Shown here: positions 17,420 to 26,212 of the stretch, in pieces
How positions within the stretch are numbered: position 1 is the stretch's first letter
Layout: each line of letters begins with the position of its first letter
From: an uncultured Clostridia bacterium
GTDB taxonomy: Bacteria > Bacillota > Clostridia > Oscillospirales > CAG-272
DNA: 56,575 bases
Assembly (NCBI GenBank): GCA_944391805.1
Contig: CALXUY010000073.1
Span: forward strand, 1 to 56,575
Direction of reading: 5' to 3'
Position numbers and translations under genes: made by a program
Notes under the pieces: model-generated
Told to the model about the DNA's origin: nothing
Database searches by the model: none
What the model saw: the letters and a program-made list of their open reading frames with translations, nothing else

Positions 17420-18061
17420 TTATTTCGGAGGCTTGTACAGGCGGAACAAATCCATTTTGAAGGCCTTTTGCGCCGGACGGGTCAGGAGAAACAGCGCGAT
17501 GCTGACGGCTGCGAGCAGCGCCACGTATACCGGATCCGGCGGGCCAAAGAAATGCGCGGTGGCCGGCTCCCCGAGCACGGACCGGTAAAAGCCCTGCAGA
17601 ATATAAGGAAAGAATGCGGGCAGGAGCGGCAGCAGATTCCAGATGACGTAAAACACCCGGTTGGGCACCAGCATCCGGTAGAAGCGTTTGGCGGTATTCA
17701 TCCATGGCTGTGCTTCGGTTTCCGGCATCCAGACAATCAGAGCGCACAGAACGGCGGTGGACGTCGCAAACAGCGCGAACAGCACCAGAAACAGCAATGA
17801 CAGCACCCAGAAGATCATCATAATGACCGAAAAATAGAAGGCTGCCACGCTTCCGTCCGAGGTCCCCTGGAGAAAGCCGATGCAGTTCCGGTAGGTGTTG
17901 TCCAGCAGCTGCATCAGGCTCATGGTGTCCAGCGCCTCGGGGCCCGACGTATAATACAGGTGCGGGATGCAGGCGATTGCCAGAAAAATCAGGCCGCTGC
18001 AGAGGGGCATCAGGTAAGACAGCCGGACAAGGCGCACCTGCGCCCGTGCGGAGAGCTTCAT
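17420..18061 (-). CDS. Polytopic membrane protein of unknown function
   Basis: The 213-residue protein has about five hydrophobic segments: residues 14-33, a long stretch near 75-110 that could be two spans, 138-158 and 176-193, and a basic C-terminal tail. No family was recognised. Its ATG overlaps the stop of the upstream HD-hydrolase gene (4 nt), so the two are co-translated. A role linked to that HD enzyme, for instance in membrane or nucleotide signalling, is only a guess. Confidence 0.75.
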   Translation of the reverse strand: MKLSARAQVRLVRLSYLMPLCSGLIFLAIACIPHLYYTSGPEALDTMSLMQLLDNTYRNCIGFLQGTSDGSVAAFYFSVIMMIFWVLSLLFLVLFALFATSTAVLCALIVWMPETEAQPWMNTAKRFYRMLVPNRVFYVIWNLLPLLPAFFPYILQGFYRSVLGEPATAHFFGPPDPVYVALLAAVSIALFLLTRPAQKAFKMDLFRLYKPPK

Positions 18062-18657
18062 CCCCGGTTCTCCGCGGAGAGCTTGCCTTCCATCAGGAAT
18101 GCTGCCTCCATATCGGCGCAGACCAGCGCATAGGCCAGCGGGAACATCTCCAGCGCACGCCCGACGTTGCCGGGGTCCTCCGTGCCCGAAAAGCCCATGT
18201 GGTAGCGGATGGCAAAGGCCTCCTCGCGGGTCAGGCGGATGTAGGCCGAGGCGATATAGGCGGATTTTTCGCCGTGTCCGTAGGGCAGGGTATCCTCAAT
18301 GGTGTAGTAGGGAACCGTGGTCCACTTCCCGTTCTCATCCTTGACGTTCCGGGTGCTTGCTTTGTAAAAATTCACCTTGCAGATGTCGTGCAGCAGGGCC
18401 GCAATGGCCACGCTTTCCTCGCTGTATTCCAGCCCGTATACCTCCTTCATGCGCGGACGGGCAAGGATGTCGACAAGGCAATCGTATACATTCAGGCTGT
18501 GCTCCAGCAAGCCTCCTTCATATGCGCCGTGGTAACGGGTGCTGGCGGGGGCGGTGAAAAAATCGGACCCGTTTGTGAGGAAGTCCAGCAGCTTGTCGGC
18601 TCCCTCCCGATGGATTTTTTCGTGGAATATCTGCAAAAAGCGTTCCCGGTTGGTCAT
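18058..18657 (-). CDS. HD-domain hydrolase
   Basis: The 199-residue protein has the metal-binding pattern of HD phosphohydrolases: YHGAYEGGLLEHS (His at about 43 and 53) and ALLHDICKV with the His-Asp pair at 90-91, then a later YHMGF His. Such enzymes hydrolyse nucleotides or act as small phosphohydrolases; the substrate is unknown. It is first in a two-gene minus-strand operon. A GGAAAGGA site lies before the ATG. Confidence 0.87.
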   Translation of the reverse strand: MTNRERFLQIFHEKIHREGADKLLDFLTNGSDFFTAPASTRYHGAYEGGLLEHSLNVYDCLVDILARPRMKEVYGLEYSEESVAIAALLHDICKVNFYKASTRNVKDENGKWTTVPYYTIEDTLPYGHGEKSAYIASAYIRLTREEAFAIRYHMGFSGTEDPGNVGRALEMFPLAYALVCADMEAAFLMEGKLSAENRG

Positions 18658-18696
18658 TTACCTGCAATCCTTTCCGTTGTTTACTCGTTGGATGAA

Positions 18697-19024
18697 CGGA
18701 CATCCCCCGATGGGATGTCCTGAGACTGTAGACAAAAGGCGCATCAAATCAATATTGCACAAAAGCGCTCATCCGCTTTTTCTTTGAGCATGTAGGCGCA
18801 AAGAAAGAAGCAAAGGCTTCGCGTGGCTCAGCCGCAAATCTGCTTCGCAGAGTTTGCCAAAAAGAAACGCCGTATAGGAATTTCGCCGCCTGCGGGCGGC
18901 GAGGAGGGCTTCGCGCCCTCCACCCCGCAAACTTTTGAAAAAGTTTGATCAAAACTTTCATCAAACTGATGAAAGTCATTGCTTTGGTCTACAGTCTGCG
19001 GACATCCCCCCGATGGGATGTCCT
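18697..19024. repeat. Dispersed repeat, copy B, flanked by duplicated hairpins
   Basis: No gene in 18658-19183. The core (about 18770-18997) carries the shared blocks GCCGTATAGGAATTTCGCC, GAGGGCTTCGCGCCCTC, an AACTTTTGAAAAAGTTTG hairpin and TTTGGTCTACAGTCT. On each side stands a near-identical 24-26 bp hairpin sequence, CGGACATCCC...GGGATGTCC, at 18697-18720 and 18999-19023. The flanking duplication suggests insertion or recombination at such a hairpin. Confidence 0.75.
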
Positions 19025-19121
19025 CCATTTATTTTACCATAAATTTTTCCGGATGTAAATATGAATTGTAAATTTTCTGATAAAAAGATTCAAGACGCAG
19101 GAAAAAAGTGCAAAAATATGT

Positions 19122-19127
19122 TATGAT
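19122..19127 (+). promoter_or_regulatory. Probable -10 element of pyk
   Basis: TATGAT lies about 57 bp before the pyk ATG; no good -35 box is seen at the expected distance. Confidence 0.4.
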
Positions 19128-19183
19128 ATTCGGAGAAGCACATATATTCTATATCTCAATCAGAACGGAGCAATTGCGCGGAT

Positions 19184-20605
19184 ATGCGAAAAACCAAAAT
19201 TATTTGTACGATGGGACCTGCCTGTGCCGATGAGCAAACAATGGAGCAGATGTTTGCCAATGGCATGAATATCGGACGATTCAACTTTTCACACGGAGAC
19301 CATGATTATCACCGGGAGATGATGGAAACCTTCCGGCGTGTACGGGATCGGATGCACCTGCCGGCGGCTGTGCTGCTGGATACCAAGGGGCCGGAGATCC
19401 GCGTGGGGACCTTTGAAAAGGGCAAGGTCACGCTGCATAAGGGGGATCGCTTTGTCTTTACCACCGAGGACCGGGTGGGAAACGCGCAAATTTCCTCCAT
19501 CTCCTTCCCTGGGCTGCCCGCACAGATGAAGCCCGGTGTACGGTTGCTGTTGGACGACGGCAAAATTGCGATGACAGTGACCGATGTAAAGGAAAATGAG
19601 ATTCACTGCCTGGTGGATGAGGGCGGGGTGCTCTCGGATCGCAAGAGCCTCAACATCCCCAATTATCCGATTGACATGGAATACCTCAGCCGAAAGGATG
19701 AGGCCGACCTGATTTTCGGCATCGAGCAGGATGTGGATTTTGTGGCCGCCTCATTTGTGCGCCGCAAGGAGGATGTGATTGCGCTGCGCAAATTTCTCGA
19801 TTACCACGGCGGTCACCGCATCCGCATCATCGCCAAAATCGAAAATATTGAAGGCATTCAGCATTTCGATGAAATTCTGCAGTATTCCGACGGAATTATG
19901 GTGGCCAGAGGCGACATGGGCGTGGAGGTGGAGTTTGAGCGTCTGCCCGGCCTGCAGAAGCGCTTTATCCGCCGGTGCTATCAGTCTGGCAAGATGGTGA
20001 TCACCGCCACGCAGATGCTGGAATCCATGATTCACTCCAGCACCCCGACCCGCGCCGAAATCACCGATGTGGCAAACGCGGTATTCGACGGAACCTCGGC
20101 CGTGATGCTCTCGGGCGAGACCGCGGCCGGCGACCATCCCGCCCTGGTGGTCAAGGTGATGGCCAGAATTGCCGAGCAGGCCGAGCAGGATGCCTTTGAG
20201 ATGGACGTATACCGCGGCATTCCCTATGACATTGACACGGCGGACATGACAAACGCCATCTGCGACGCGGCCGTGACCACCGCGCGGGACGTGCATGCAA
20301 AGGCGATTATCGCCGTGACAAAATCCGGTCTGACCGCGCGCAGGGTTTCCAAGTTCCGCCCGGCGCAGCCCATCATCGCCGCAACGCCCGAGGAAAAAAC
20401 CTTTCATCAGCTCAGCCTTTCGTGGGGGGTGTTCCCGGTGCTGGCGCTGAATCAGAATGATACCGACCATCTCTTTGTGCACGCCATCGACTGTGCCAAG
20501 CAGATTGATCTGGTGTCGGCCGGAGATACCGCGGTCATCACCGCGGGGGTTCCGCTCCGGCAGGCGGGCACTACCAATCTGCTCAAGGTGCAGGTCGTGA
20601 CCTGA
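19184..20605 (+). CDS. pyk: Pyruvate kinase
   Basis: Last step of glycolysis: phosphoenolpyruvate and ADP to pyruvate and ATP. The 473-residue product matches the basic bacterial length without the extra C-terminal PEP-utiliser domain of some Bacilli. Motifs: RFNFSHGDH near the N-terminus, LDTKGPEIR, IIAKIENIEG with the active-site Lys (about residue 222), MVARGDMGVEV, and TATQMLESMI. It stands alone between its own promoter region and a strong hairpin. Confidence 0.97.
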   Translation: MRKTKIICTMGPACADEQTMEQMFANGMNIGRFNFSHGDHDYHREMMETFRRVRDRMHLPAAVLLDTKGPEIRVGTFEKGKVTLHKGDRFVFTTEDRVGNAQISSISFPGLPAQMKPGVRLLLDDGKIAMTVTDVKENEIHCLVDEGGVLSDRKSLNIPNYPIDMEYLSRKDEADLIFGIEQDVDFVAASFVRRKEDVIALRKFLDYHGGHRIRIIAKIENIEGIQHFDEILQYSDGIMVARGDMGVEVEFERLPGLQKRFIRRCYQSGKMVITATQMLESMIHSSTPTRAEITDVANAVFDGTSAVMLSGETAAGDHPALVVKVMARIAEQAEQDAFEMDVYRGIPYDIDTADMTNAICDAAVTTARDVHAKAIIAVTKSGLTARRVSKFRPAQPIIAATPEEKTFHQLSLSWGVFPVLALNQNDTDHLFVHAIDCAKQIDLVSAGDTAVITAGVPLRQAGTTNLLKVQVVT

Positions 20606-20615
20606 TATTGATATA

Positions 20616-20670
20616 CGGAAACGGGGGGCGTGGGAAGCGGTTGAAGCCGCTTCCCACGCCCCCGTTTCCG
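20616..20670 (+). terminator. Strong terminator hairpin after pyk
   Basis: A 17-bp stem (20624-20640 with 20647-20663), loop TTGAAG, extended by CGGAAAC/GTTTCCG with one bulged G. The T-tract is short, but the stem is very stable and palindromic enough to work on both strands. Confidence 0.75.
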
Positions 20671-20952
20671 CTCTTCTCTGAAAAGGAGGGCTGTGCGCGT
20701 ATCATCCGGCCCGCCGCGACCGGCCATCGCACCATGCCTGTGCTCTCCGGTGACGGAAGGCTGCCCGGGGCGATTCCAAATCCGGGAGCGGCAAGTACTG
20801 CGGCAGAAATCCGGCGCGGCGCAGGAAGACAATGCGCTGCGTGCAAACGGTACATTTTTTCACGGTTTTTCATCATTTGTTTACACAAATTTCCGTTTCG
20901 GTCGAATGATTCATGAAATATATGGCAAAAATTTATAAACGATTCATATTCT

Positions 20953-21006
20953 GGAACGCATTGGGAACTCCGACGGAACGCCGCTGGAACCTGATTGTGG
21001 TAGAAT
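20953..21006 (+). promoter_or_regulatory. fab operon promoter with four phased GGAAC boxes
   Basis: GGAAC begins at 20953, 20964, 20975 and 20986, each exactly 11 bp after the last, so all face one side of the helix. A -10-like TAGAAT lies at 21001-21006 with no proper -35 hexamer; the boxes cover that position. This suggests an activator or repressor array, or ECF-type -35 motifs. The rest of the gap 20671-20952 holds no visible gene. Confidence 0.6.
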
Positions 21007-21063
21007 ATTGCACATTGAGGCTGGAAAAGTCTTAAAAACAAACTCTTTCGGAGGATTAGAAAA

Positions 21064-21300
21064 ATGTTGTTTGATACCATTGCTGAGTTGATTGCAGAGC
21101 GCACCGATCGCGATGTTTCCGAAATTAAGCCCGAGAGCACCTTCAGCGAGCTGGGGGTGGATTCCCTGGATACCGTAGAGCTGCTCATGGAGCTGGAGGA
21201 CAGAATCGGCAAAGAGGTCGAGCTGAAGCAAAAGGTGAACACCATTCAGGATCTGATTGATGTGATCGAAGGTCAGGAAAGCAAGGAAGGAAAGGAATAA
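21064..21300 (+). CDS. acpP: Acyl carrier protein
   Basis: Carries growing acyl chains on a phosphopantetheine arm. The 78-residue acidic helical protein has the attachment motif GVDSLDTVE with Ser34. TCGGAGGA precedes the ATG. It is the first gene of the fatty-acid operon; fabK follows after 3 bp. Confidence 0.97.
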   Translation: MLFDTIAELIAERTDRDVSEIKPESTFSELGVDSLDTVELLMELEDRIGKEVELKQKVNTIQDLIDVIEGQESKEGKE

Positions 21301-21303
21301 GCC

Positions 21304-22248
21304 GTGCCGAACTCTGTGTTGTGTGAAATGCTTGACATCCGTTATCCCGTTTTCCAGGGAGGGATGGCATGGATTTCGGACGGACGGCTGGCGGCGGCGG
21401 TTTCGGAGGGGGGGGGCCTGGGCATCATTGCCTCGGGTAATGCGCCTGCCGATTATGTGCGGGAGCAGATCCGCATTGCAAAATCCCTCACCTCCCGTCC
21501 GTTCGGCGTGAACGTAATGCTGCTCAGCCCATATGCGGATGAGGTGGCAGAGGTGATTGCCGAGGAGCGGGTGGCCGTTGTGACCACCGGCGCGGGCAAC
21601 CCCTCCAAATATATGGAGCTGTGGAAGAAGGCCGGCGGCCGGGTCATTCCGGTGGTGGCGTCGGTGGCGCTTGCCAAGCTGATGCAGCGCATCGGCGCGT
21701 CGGCCGTGATTGCCGAGGGAGGCGAGAGCGGCGGACACGTCGGAGAGCTGACCACCATGGTTCTGGTCCCTTTGGTTGCCGATGCGGTGAGCATTCCGGT
21801 CATTGCGGCCGGCGGCATTGCCGACGGCCGGGGCATGGCCGCAGCCTTTATACTGGGCGCCTGCGGCGTACAGATGGGAACCCGGTTCCTCAGTGCCGAG
21901 GAGTGCTCGATTCATCCCGTATACCGCGAGAAAATTCTCAAGGCCGGGGATCTGGCCACCATGGTGACCGGTAAGCGTCTGGGGCATCCGGTGCGCAGCC
22001 TGCGCACGGCGTTTGCCCGCAACTATTCCAAGGCCGAGTACGGCGGCATGCCGGATGAGGAGCTGGAGGCGCTGGGGACCGGCGCGCTGCGCTATGCGGT
22101 CAAGGAGGGGGACTCCGAAAAGGGCTGCTTCCTTGCCGGGCAGATCGTGGCGATGGTCAACAGAGTACAGCCGGCGGCCGACATTGTCCGCGAGGTGGCG
22201 GACGGCGCCGACGAGGTGCTGAAGGGAGCTGCCAGATGGGCAAAATAG
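21304..22248 (+). CDS. fabK: Enoyl-ACP reductase II (FMN-dependent)
   Basis: Reduces trans-2-enoyl-ACP in the last step of each elongation cycle, using FMN and NAD(P)H. The 314-residue product has YPVFQGGMAWIS at the N-terminus, GVNVMLL, and the nitronate monooxygenase-like barrel with AEGGESGGHVG and AAGGIADGRG (FMN phosphate site). The start is a GTG placed 3 bp after acpP. FabK takes the place of FabI, which is typical of many Clostridia and makes triclosan insensitivity likely. It overlaps fabD by 13 nt. Confidence 0.96.
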   Translation: MPNSVLCEMLDIRYPVFQGGMAWISDGRLAAAVSEGGGLGIIASGNAPADYVREQIRIAKSLTSRPFGVNVMLLSPYADEVAEVIAEERVAVVTTGAGNPSKYMELWKKAGGRVIPVVASVALAKLMQRIGASAVIAEGGESGGHVGELTTMVLVPLVADAVSIPVIAAGGIADGRGMAAAFILGACGVQMGTRFLSAEECSIHPVYREKILKAGDLATMVTGKRLGHPVRSLRTAFARNYSKAEYGGMPDEELEALGTGALRYAVKEGDSEKGCFLAGQIVAMVNRVQPAADIVREVADGADEVLKGAARWAK

Positions 22249-23153
22249 CGTTTGTATTTTCAGGTCAGGGAGACCAGCACACCGGCATGGGCCGGAGTCT
22301 GGCCGAGCGCTATCCTGCGGCCGCGCAGGTGTTCTCGGCCTGCGACCGCCTCCGCGCCGGAACCTCCGCGCAATGCTTTGCGGGGAGCGAGGAGGAGCTG
22401 AAGGAGACGAAAAACACACAGCCCTGCCTGTTTGCATATGAGCTGGCACTGGCGGCGGTGCTGGAGGAAAAGGGCATCCGCGCCGATCTGACGGCCGGCT
22501 TTTCGCTGGGTGAGGTCGCGGCGCTCACCTATGCCGGCACGGTGAGCCTTGATACCGGCTTCTCTTTGGTTTGCCGCCGGGGGGAGCTGATGCAGGCCGC
22601 GGCCGAGGAATTCCCCGCGTCGATGGCGGCGGTTGTCAAGCTGCCGGCCGAGGAGGTCAGCCGCATTGCGGCGGAATTCGACCGGGTTTATCCGGTCAAT
22701 TTCAACAGCCCCGGTCAGGTATCGGTTGCCGGAGTAGAGTCTTCCATGCCGGATTTCTGCAATGCCGTCAAGCAGGCCGGGGGGCGCGCCATTCCGCTCA
22801 AGGTCAAGGGAGGGTTCCACTCCCCGTTCATGAGCGGTGCGTCGGAGCGCTTCCGGGAGACGCTTGGGGCGACGGTCTTTACCGCACCCCGCATTCCGCT
22901 TTACTCGGATGTGACAGCCCGGCCCTATGAGGGCGATTTTGCCGGACTGCTGGCAGAGCAGATCTGCTCGCCGGTGCTCTGGGAAACGCTGGTGCGGAAT
23001 ATGATTGCCGCCGGCGCCGATACCTTTGTGGAGATCGGTCCGGGCAGGACGCTGTGCGGCCTGATTGCGAGAATCGACCCCACCGTGCGGGTGCTGGCCG
23101 GCGGTGAGCTGGAGCAATCCGAAACGATACTGGATGAGGTGAAACTATGCTGA
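22236..23153 (+). CDS. fabD: Malonyl-CoA:ACP transacylase
   Basis: Transfers malonyl from CoA to ACP. The 305-residue product has FVFSGQGDQHTGMG at the N-terminus, the nucleophile motif GFSLGE (Ser about residue 90; most homologues have GHSLGE), GGFHSPFM with the catalytic His, and VEIGPGRTL. The Phe in place of His before the nucleophile is unusual but not disabling. It overlaps fabK and fabG. Confidence 0.96.
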   Translation: MGKIAFVFSGQGDQHTGMGRSLAERYPAAAQVFSACDRLRAGTSAQCFAGSEEELKETKNTQPCLFAYELALAAVLEEKGIRADLTAGFSLGEVAALTYAGTVSLDTGFSLVCRRGELMQAAAEEFPASMAAVVKLPAEEVSRIAAEFDRVYPVNFNSPGQVSVAGVESSMPDFCNAVKQAGGRAIPLKVKGGFHSPFMSGASERFRETLGATVFTAPRIPLYSDVTARPYEGDFAGLLAEQICSPVLWETLVRNMIAAGADTFVEIGPGRTLCGLIARIDPTVRVLAGGELEQSETILDEVKLC

Positions 23154-23884
23154 ACGGAAAAGTTGCCGTTGTCACGGGTGGCTCCCGCGGCATCGGTGCG
23201 GCGATTGCCGCAAAGCTGGCGGCGCTGGGCGCCGATATTGCCATTCTTTACGTCGGGGATCCTGCCGAGGCCGAAGCCGCCTGCGAGGAATGCCGCAAGC
23301 GTGGCTCCGCCAAGGTGCAGGCCTATGTGTGCGATGTTTCGGACTTTAACGCGGTGAAAAATGTGGTGGCGCAGGTCAAGGCGGATTTCGGCACCATCCA
23401 TATTCTGATCAACAACGCGGGCATCACCCGCGACAATCTCATCGCGGTGATGAGCGAGGCCGAATACGACGCGGTCCTGAATGTCAATCTCAAGGGCGCG
23501 TTTAACATGATCCGCCACTGCGCCGGCATCTTCATCCGCAACCGCGGCGGAAGCATTGTCAACATTTCGTCGGTTTCGGGACTGATGGGCAATGCCGGGC
23601 AGATCAACTATGCCGCCTCCAAGGCCGGCCTGGTCGGCCTGACCAAGTCGGTTGCCAAGGAGCTGGCACCGCGCGGCGTGCGCTGCAATGCGGTGGCGCC
23701 CGGGTTTATCGATACCGATATGACCCGTGCGCTGGGCGACGCCAACGCCGACAAGCTCAAAACCATGATTCCGCTCGGGCATACCGGCAAGCCGGACGAT
23801 GTTGCCGACGCGGTGGTCTTTCTGGCCTGCGCCGAGTATATCACCGGAGAGGTTCTCCGGGTGGACGGCGGCATTGCCATGTGA
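23147..23884 (+). CDS. fabG: 3-oxoacyl-ACP reductase
   Basis: NADPH-dependent reduction of 3-oxoacyl-ACP. The 245-residue short-chain dehydrogenase has the cofactor motif TGGSRGIG (residues 10-17), NNAG near residue 88, and the catalytic Ser-Tyr-Lys in NISSVSG and NYAASKAG, with the C-terminal EVLRVDGGIAM. It overlaps fabD by 7 nt. Its position between fabD and fabF supports FabG over other short-chain dehydrogenases. Confidence 0.96.
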   Translation: MLNGKVAVVTGGSRGIGAAIAAKLAALGADIAILYVGDPAEAEAACEECRKRGSAKVQAYVCDVSDFNAVKNVVAQVKADFGTIHILINNAGITRDNLIAVMSEAEYDAVLNVNLKGAFNMIRHCAGIFIRNRGGSIVNISSVSGLMGNAGQINYAASKAGLVGLTKSVAKELAPRGVRCNAVAPGFIDTDMTRALGDANADKLKTMIPLGHTGKPDDVADAVVFLACAEYITGEVLRVDGGIAM

Positions 23885-23948
23885 ATCCGGCGCTGCCGGC
23901 CTGAGAATTGCCGCTTGACGGCAGAATGCAGAATGGAGTTTGCTTACT

Positions 23949-25190
23949 ATGGAAAATCGCAGAGTTGTCGTCACCGGCACGGGTGTTGTCAGTCCGGTGG
24001 GAAACAACCGAGAGGAATGCTGGAACAATCTGATCTCGGGCGTGAACGGGATTGCGCCGATCACCCTGTTTGACACCGCCGATTTCAAGGCCAAGCTGGG
24101 AGCCGAGGTCAAAAACTTTGATCCCCGGCAGTATATGGAAAAATCCGATGTGCTCCGCAGCGACCGCTACGCACAATTTGCCGTTGCCGCCGCTTCGCAG
24201 GCAGTGGAGGAAAGCGGCGTGATCGGAACCCTGCCGCCCGAGCGGGTGGGGGTGTATTTCGGCAGCGGCATCGGCGGCATTCACACCTTTGAGATCGAGC
24301 ACAGCAAGCTGCTCGAAAAGGGACCGCGCAGGGTTTCCCCCCTGTTTGTTCCGATGCTCATCTCAAATATGGCGGCGGGCATGATCGCCATCCGCTTCAA
24401 CTGTCAGGGCGCGGCGCTGCCTGCGGTCACGGCCTGTGCCTCGGGCTCCAATGCCATCGGAGAGGCGATGCGGGCCATCCGCCACGGATATGCCGACGCG
24501 ATGATCACCGGCGGAGCCGAGGCGGCCATCACGGCGTCCGGCATCGCGGGATTTGTCAATATGCAGGCGCTCTCCACCGCGGAGGATCCCAATGCGGCGT
24601 CGCTGCCGTTTGACAGCCGCCGGGGCGGCTTTGTCATCGGCGAGGGGGCTGCCGCGCTGGTGCTTGAGGAATACGAGCACGCCAAGGCGCGCGGTGCGCA
24701 TATCTACGCCGAGGTGTGCGGCTACGGCTCGACCTGTGACGCTTACCACATCACGGCTCCCCGTCCCGACGCCACGGGCGGCGCGAGAGCGATGGCCGAC
24801 GCACTGCGCGAGGCCGGATACCGGGCAGGCGAGAGCGTGTATATCAACGCGCACGGCACCGGTACCCCGCTCAACGATTCGCTTGAGACCGCCGCAATCA
24901 AGCAGGCACTGGGCGAGCAGGAGGCCCACCGGGCGCTCGTCAGCTCGACAAAATCCATGACCGGGCATATGCTCGGCGCGGCCGGAGCCATCGAGGCGCT
25001 GGCCTGCCTCGGCGTGCTTGCCGAGGGCATTGTTCCTCCCACCATCAATCTGCGCGAGCCGGATCCGGCCTGCGATCTCAACTATGTGCCGAATGAGGCG
25101 GTACGCCGGGACATCGATCTTGCGCTTTCCAATTCGCTCGGCTTTGGCGGGCACAATGCATGCCTTGCCTTCCGCAGAGCGGAGGCTTGA
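23949..25190 (+). CDS. fabF: 3-oxoacyl-ACP synthase II
   Basis: Condenses acyl-ACP with malonyl-ACP. The 413-residue product has VVTGTGVVSPVG at the N-terminus, active-site Cys in TACASGSNA (about residue 163), His in NAHGTGTPLND and KSMTGHMLGAAG. The start is the ATG at 23949 with GGAG upstream; a TTG three codons earlier is less likely. As no fabH is present in the cluster, FabF is the only condensing enzyme here. Confidence 0.96.
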   Translation: MENRRVVVTGTGVVSPVGNNREECWNNLISGVNGIAPITLFDTADFKAKLGAEVKNFDPRQYMEKSDVLRSDRYAQFAVAAASQAVEESGVIGTLPPERVGVYFGSGIGGIHTFEIEHSKLLEKGPRRVSPLFVPMLISNMAAGMIAIRFNCQGAALPAVTACASGSNAIGEAMRAIRHGYADAMITGGAEAAITASGIAGFVNMQALSTAEDPNAASLPFDSRRGGFVIGEGAAALVLEEYEHAKARGAHIYAEVCGYGSTCDAYHITAPRPDATGGARAMADALREAGYRAGESVYINAHGTGTPLNDSLETAAIKQALGEQEAHRALVSSTKSMTGHMLGAAGAIEALACLGVLAEGIVPPTINLREPDPACDLNYVPNEAVRRDIDLALSNSLGFGGHNACLAFRRAEA

Positions 25191-25346
25191 GGCGGCGTCG
25201 CCATCCGCGGCATGCCGAAGCCGGCATGCCGATGTATGGAATTCCGGCGGATGGGAAAATATGTGTTTGGGAGCAGTGCTGTGCTCCGCAATTTCCGAAG
25301 AAAGGAAACCTTGCCGGCAGCTTGCGCGGCAATACGGTTGATCGAT

Positions 25347-25796
25347 ATGAATGAAGAAAATATCCGAAAATACGCCATACTGATGAACGAGCTGGGACTG
25401 ACGGCAATTGAGATTACCGAGAACAATACGGTGGTTCGCCTCGAGCGGAACGCGGCGCCTGCCGGCGTGCGCGCTCCTGCCGCTGGCGTGCAGCTTGCTT
25501 CCTCCGTGCAGGCGGCAGAGCCTGCGCAGAGTCTGCCGACCCGGTCGGATGACCTGGTCTGCGTGCGTTCTCCGATGGTTGGGGTATTTTATGCCTCCTC
25601 GGCCGAAAATGCCGAGCAGTTTGTCAATGTCGGCTCCAAGGTGAAAAAGGGAGATACCCTGTGCATCATTGAGGCCATGAAGCTGATGAACGAGATCACG
25701 GCCGAGGAGGATGGCGTGATCGCTGAAATTTGTGCAACGAACGGACAGATTGTGGAGTTCGGAAGCGATCTGTTCAAAATCAAGAGGGTATCATGA
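25347..25796 (+). CDS. accB: Biotin carboxyl carrier protein of acetyl-CoA carboxylase
   Basis: Carries biotin between carboxylase and transferase. The 149-residue product has an N-terminal helix, an Ala/Pro-rich linker (about 38-65) and a biotinyl domain with EAMKLMNE, where the Lys is biotinylated. The ATG has a weak ribosome binding site; an in-frame TTG at 25311 preceded by AAAGGAAA would add 12 residues. The 156-bp gap after fabF holds a GGCATGCC hairpin. Its stop overlaps the fabZ start (ATGA). Confidence 0.94.
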   Translation: MNEENIRKYAILMNELGLTAIEITENNTVVRLERNAAPAGVRAPAAGVQLASSVQAAEPAQSLPTRSDDLVCVRSPMVGVFYASSAENAEQFVNVGSKVKKGDTLCIIEAMKLMNEITAEEDGVIAEICATNGQIVEFGSDLFKIKRVS

Positions 25797-26209
25797 ATCA
25801 GGAAGAAATCAAGCGCATTCTCCCCCACAGAGATCATATGCTGCTCATCGAAGAGGTGTGCCGTGAGGGGGACGAAGCCGTTGGAAGCTATACCGTGCGG
25901 GGAGACGAGTTTTTCCTGCAGGGGCATTTCCCCGGGAATCCGATTGTGCCGGGCGTCATTCTCTGTGAAATGCTGGCACAGTCTGCCTGCGTTCTGCTGG
26001 CGGACGTGATGAGCGAGGGCAAGGTGCCCATGTACACGGGGCTGGATAAGGTTCGTTTCAAAAATCCGGTCAGGCCGGGCGACACCTTCCGCACCCGCTG
26101 CCGCATCAAGCGCGCCATGCCTCCGTTCTATTTTGCCGAAGGTACCGGAACGGTGGACGGAAAGGTCTGCGTCACTGCCGAGTTTTCCTTTGCCGTTGTG
26201 GGTGAATAA
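25793..26209 (+). CDS. fabZ: 3-hydroxyacyl-ACP dehydratase
   Basis: Dehydrates 3-hydroxyacyl-ACP. The 138-residue hot-dog protein has LPHRDHMLLIEEV and the catalytic segment GHFPGNPIVPGVILCEMLAQ with His and Glu. The ATG overlaps the accB stop. No fabA or fabM/fabN-type isomerase is in the cluster, so how unsaturated chains arise is not shown here. Confidence 0.96.
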   Translation: MNQEEIKRILPHRDHMLLIEEVCREGDEAVGSYTVRGDEFFLQGHFPGNPIVPGVILCEMLAQSACVLLADVMSEGKVPMYTGLDKVRFKNPVRPGDTFRTRCRIKRAMPPFYFAEGTGTVDGKVCVTAEFSFAVVGE

Positions 26210-26212
26210 GCG

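Noticed and set aside
17066..17588. Several open frames across 17.07-17.59 kb on both strands
   Set aside because: They run through palindromes and repeat sequence, with no ribosome binding sites and no domain-like composition.
20671..21063. FapR or FabT operator before acpP
   Set aside because: I looked for the TTAGTACC-type and the TTTGA-x-TCAAA-type palindromes and saw neither; only the GGAAC array stands out.
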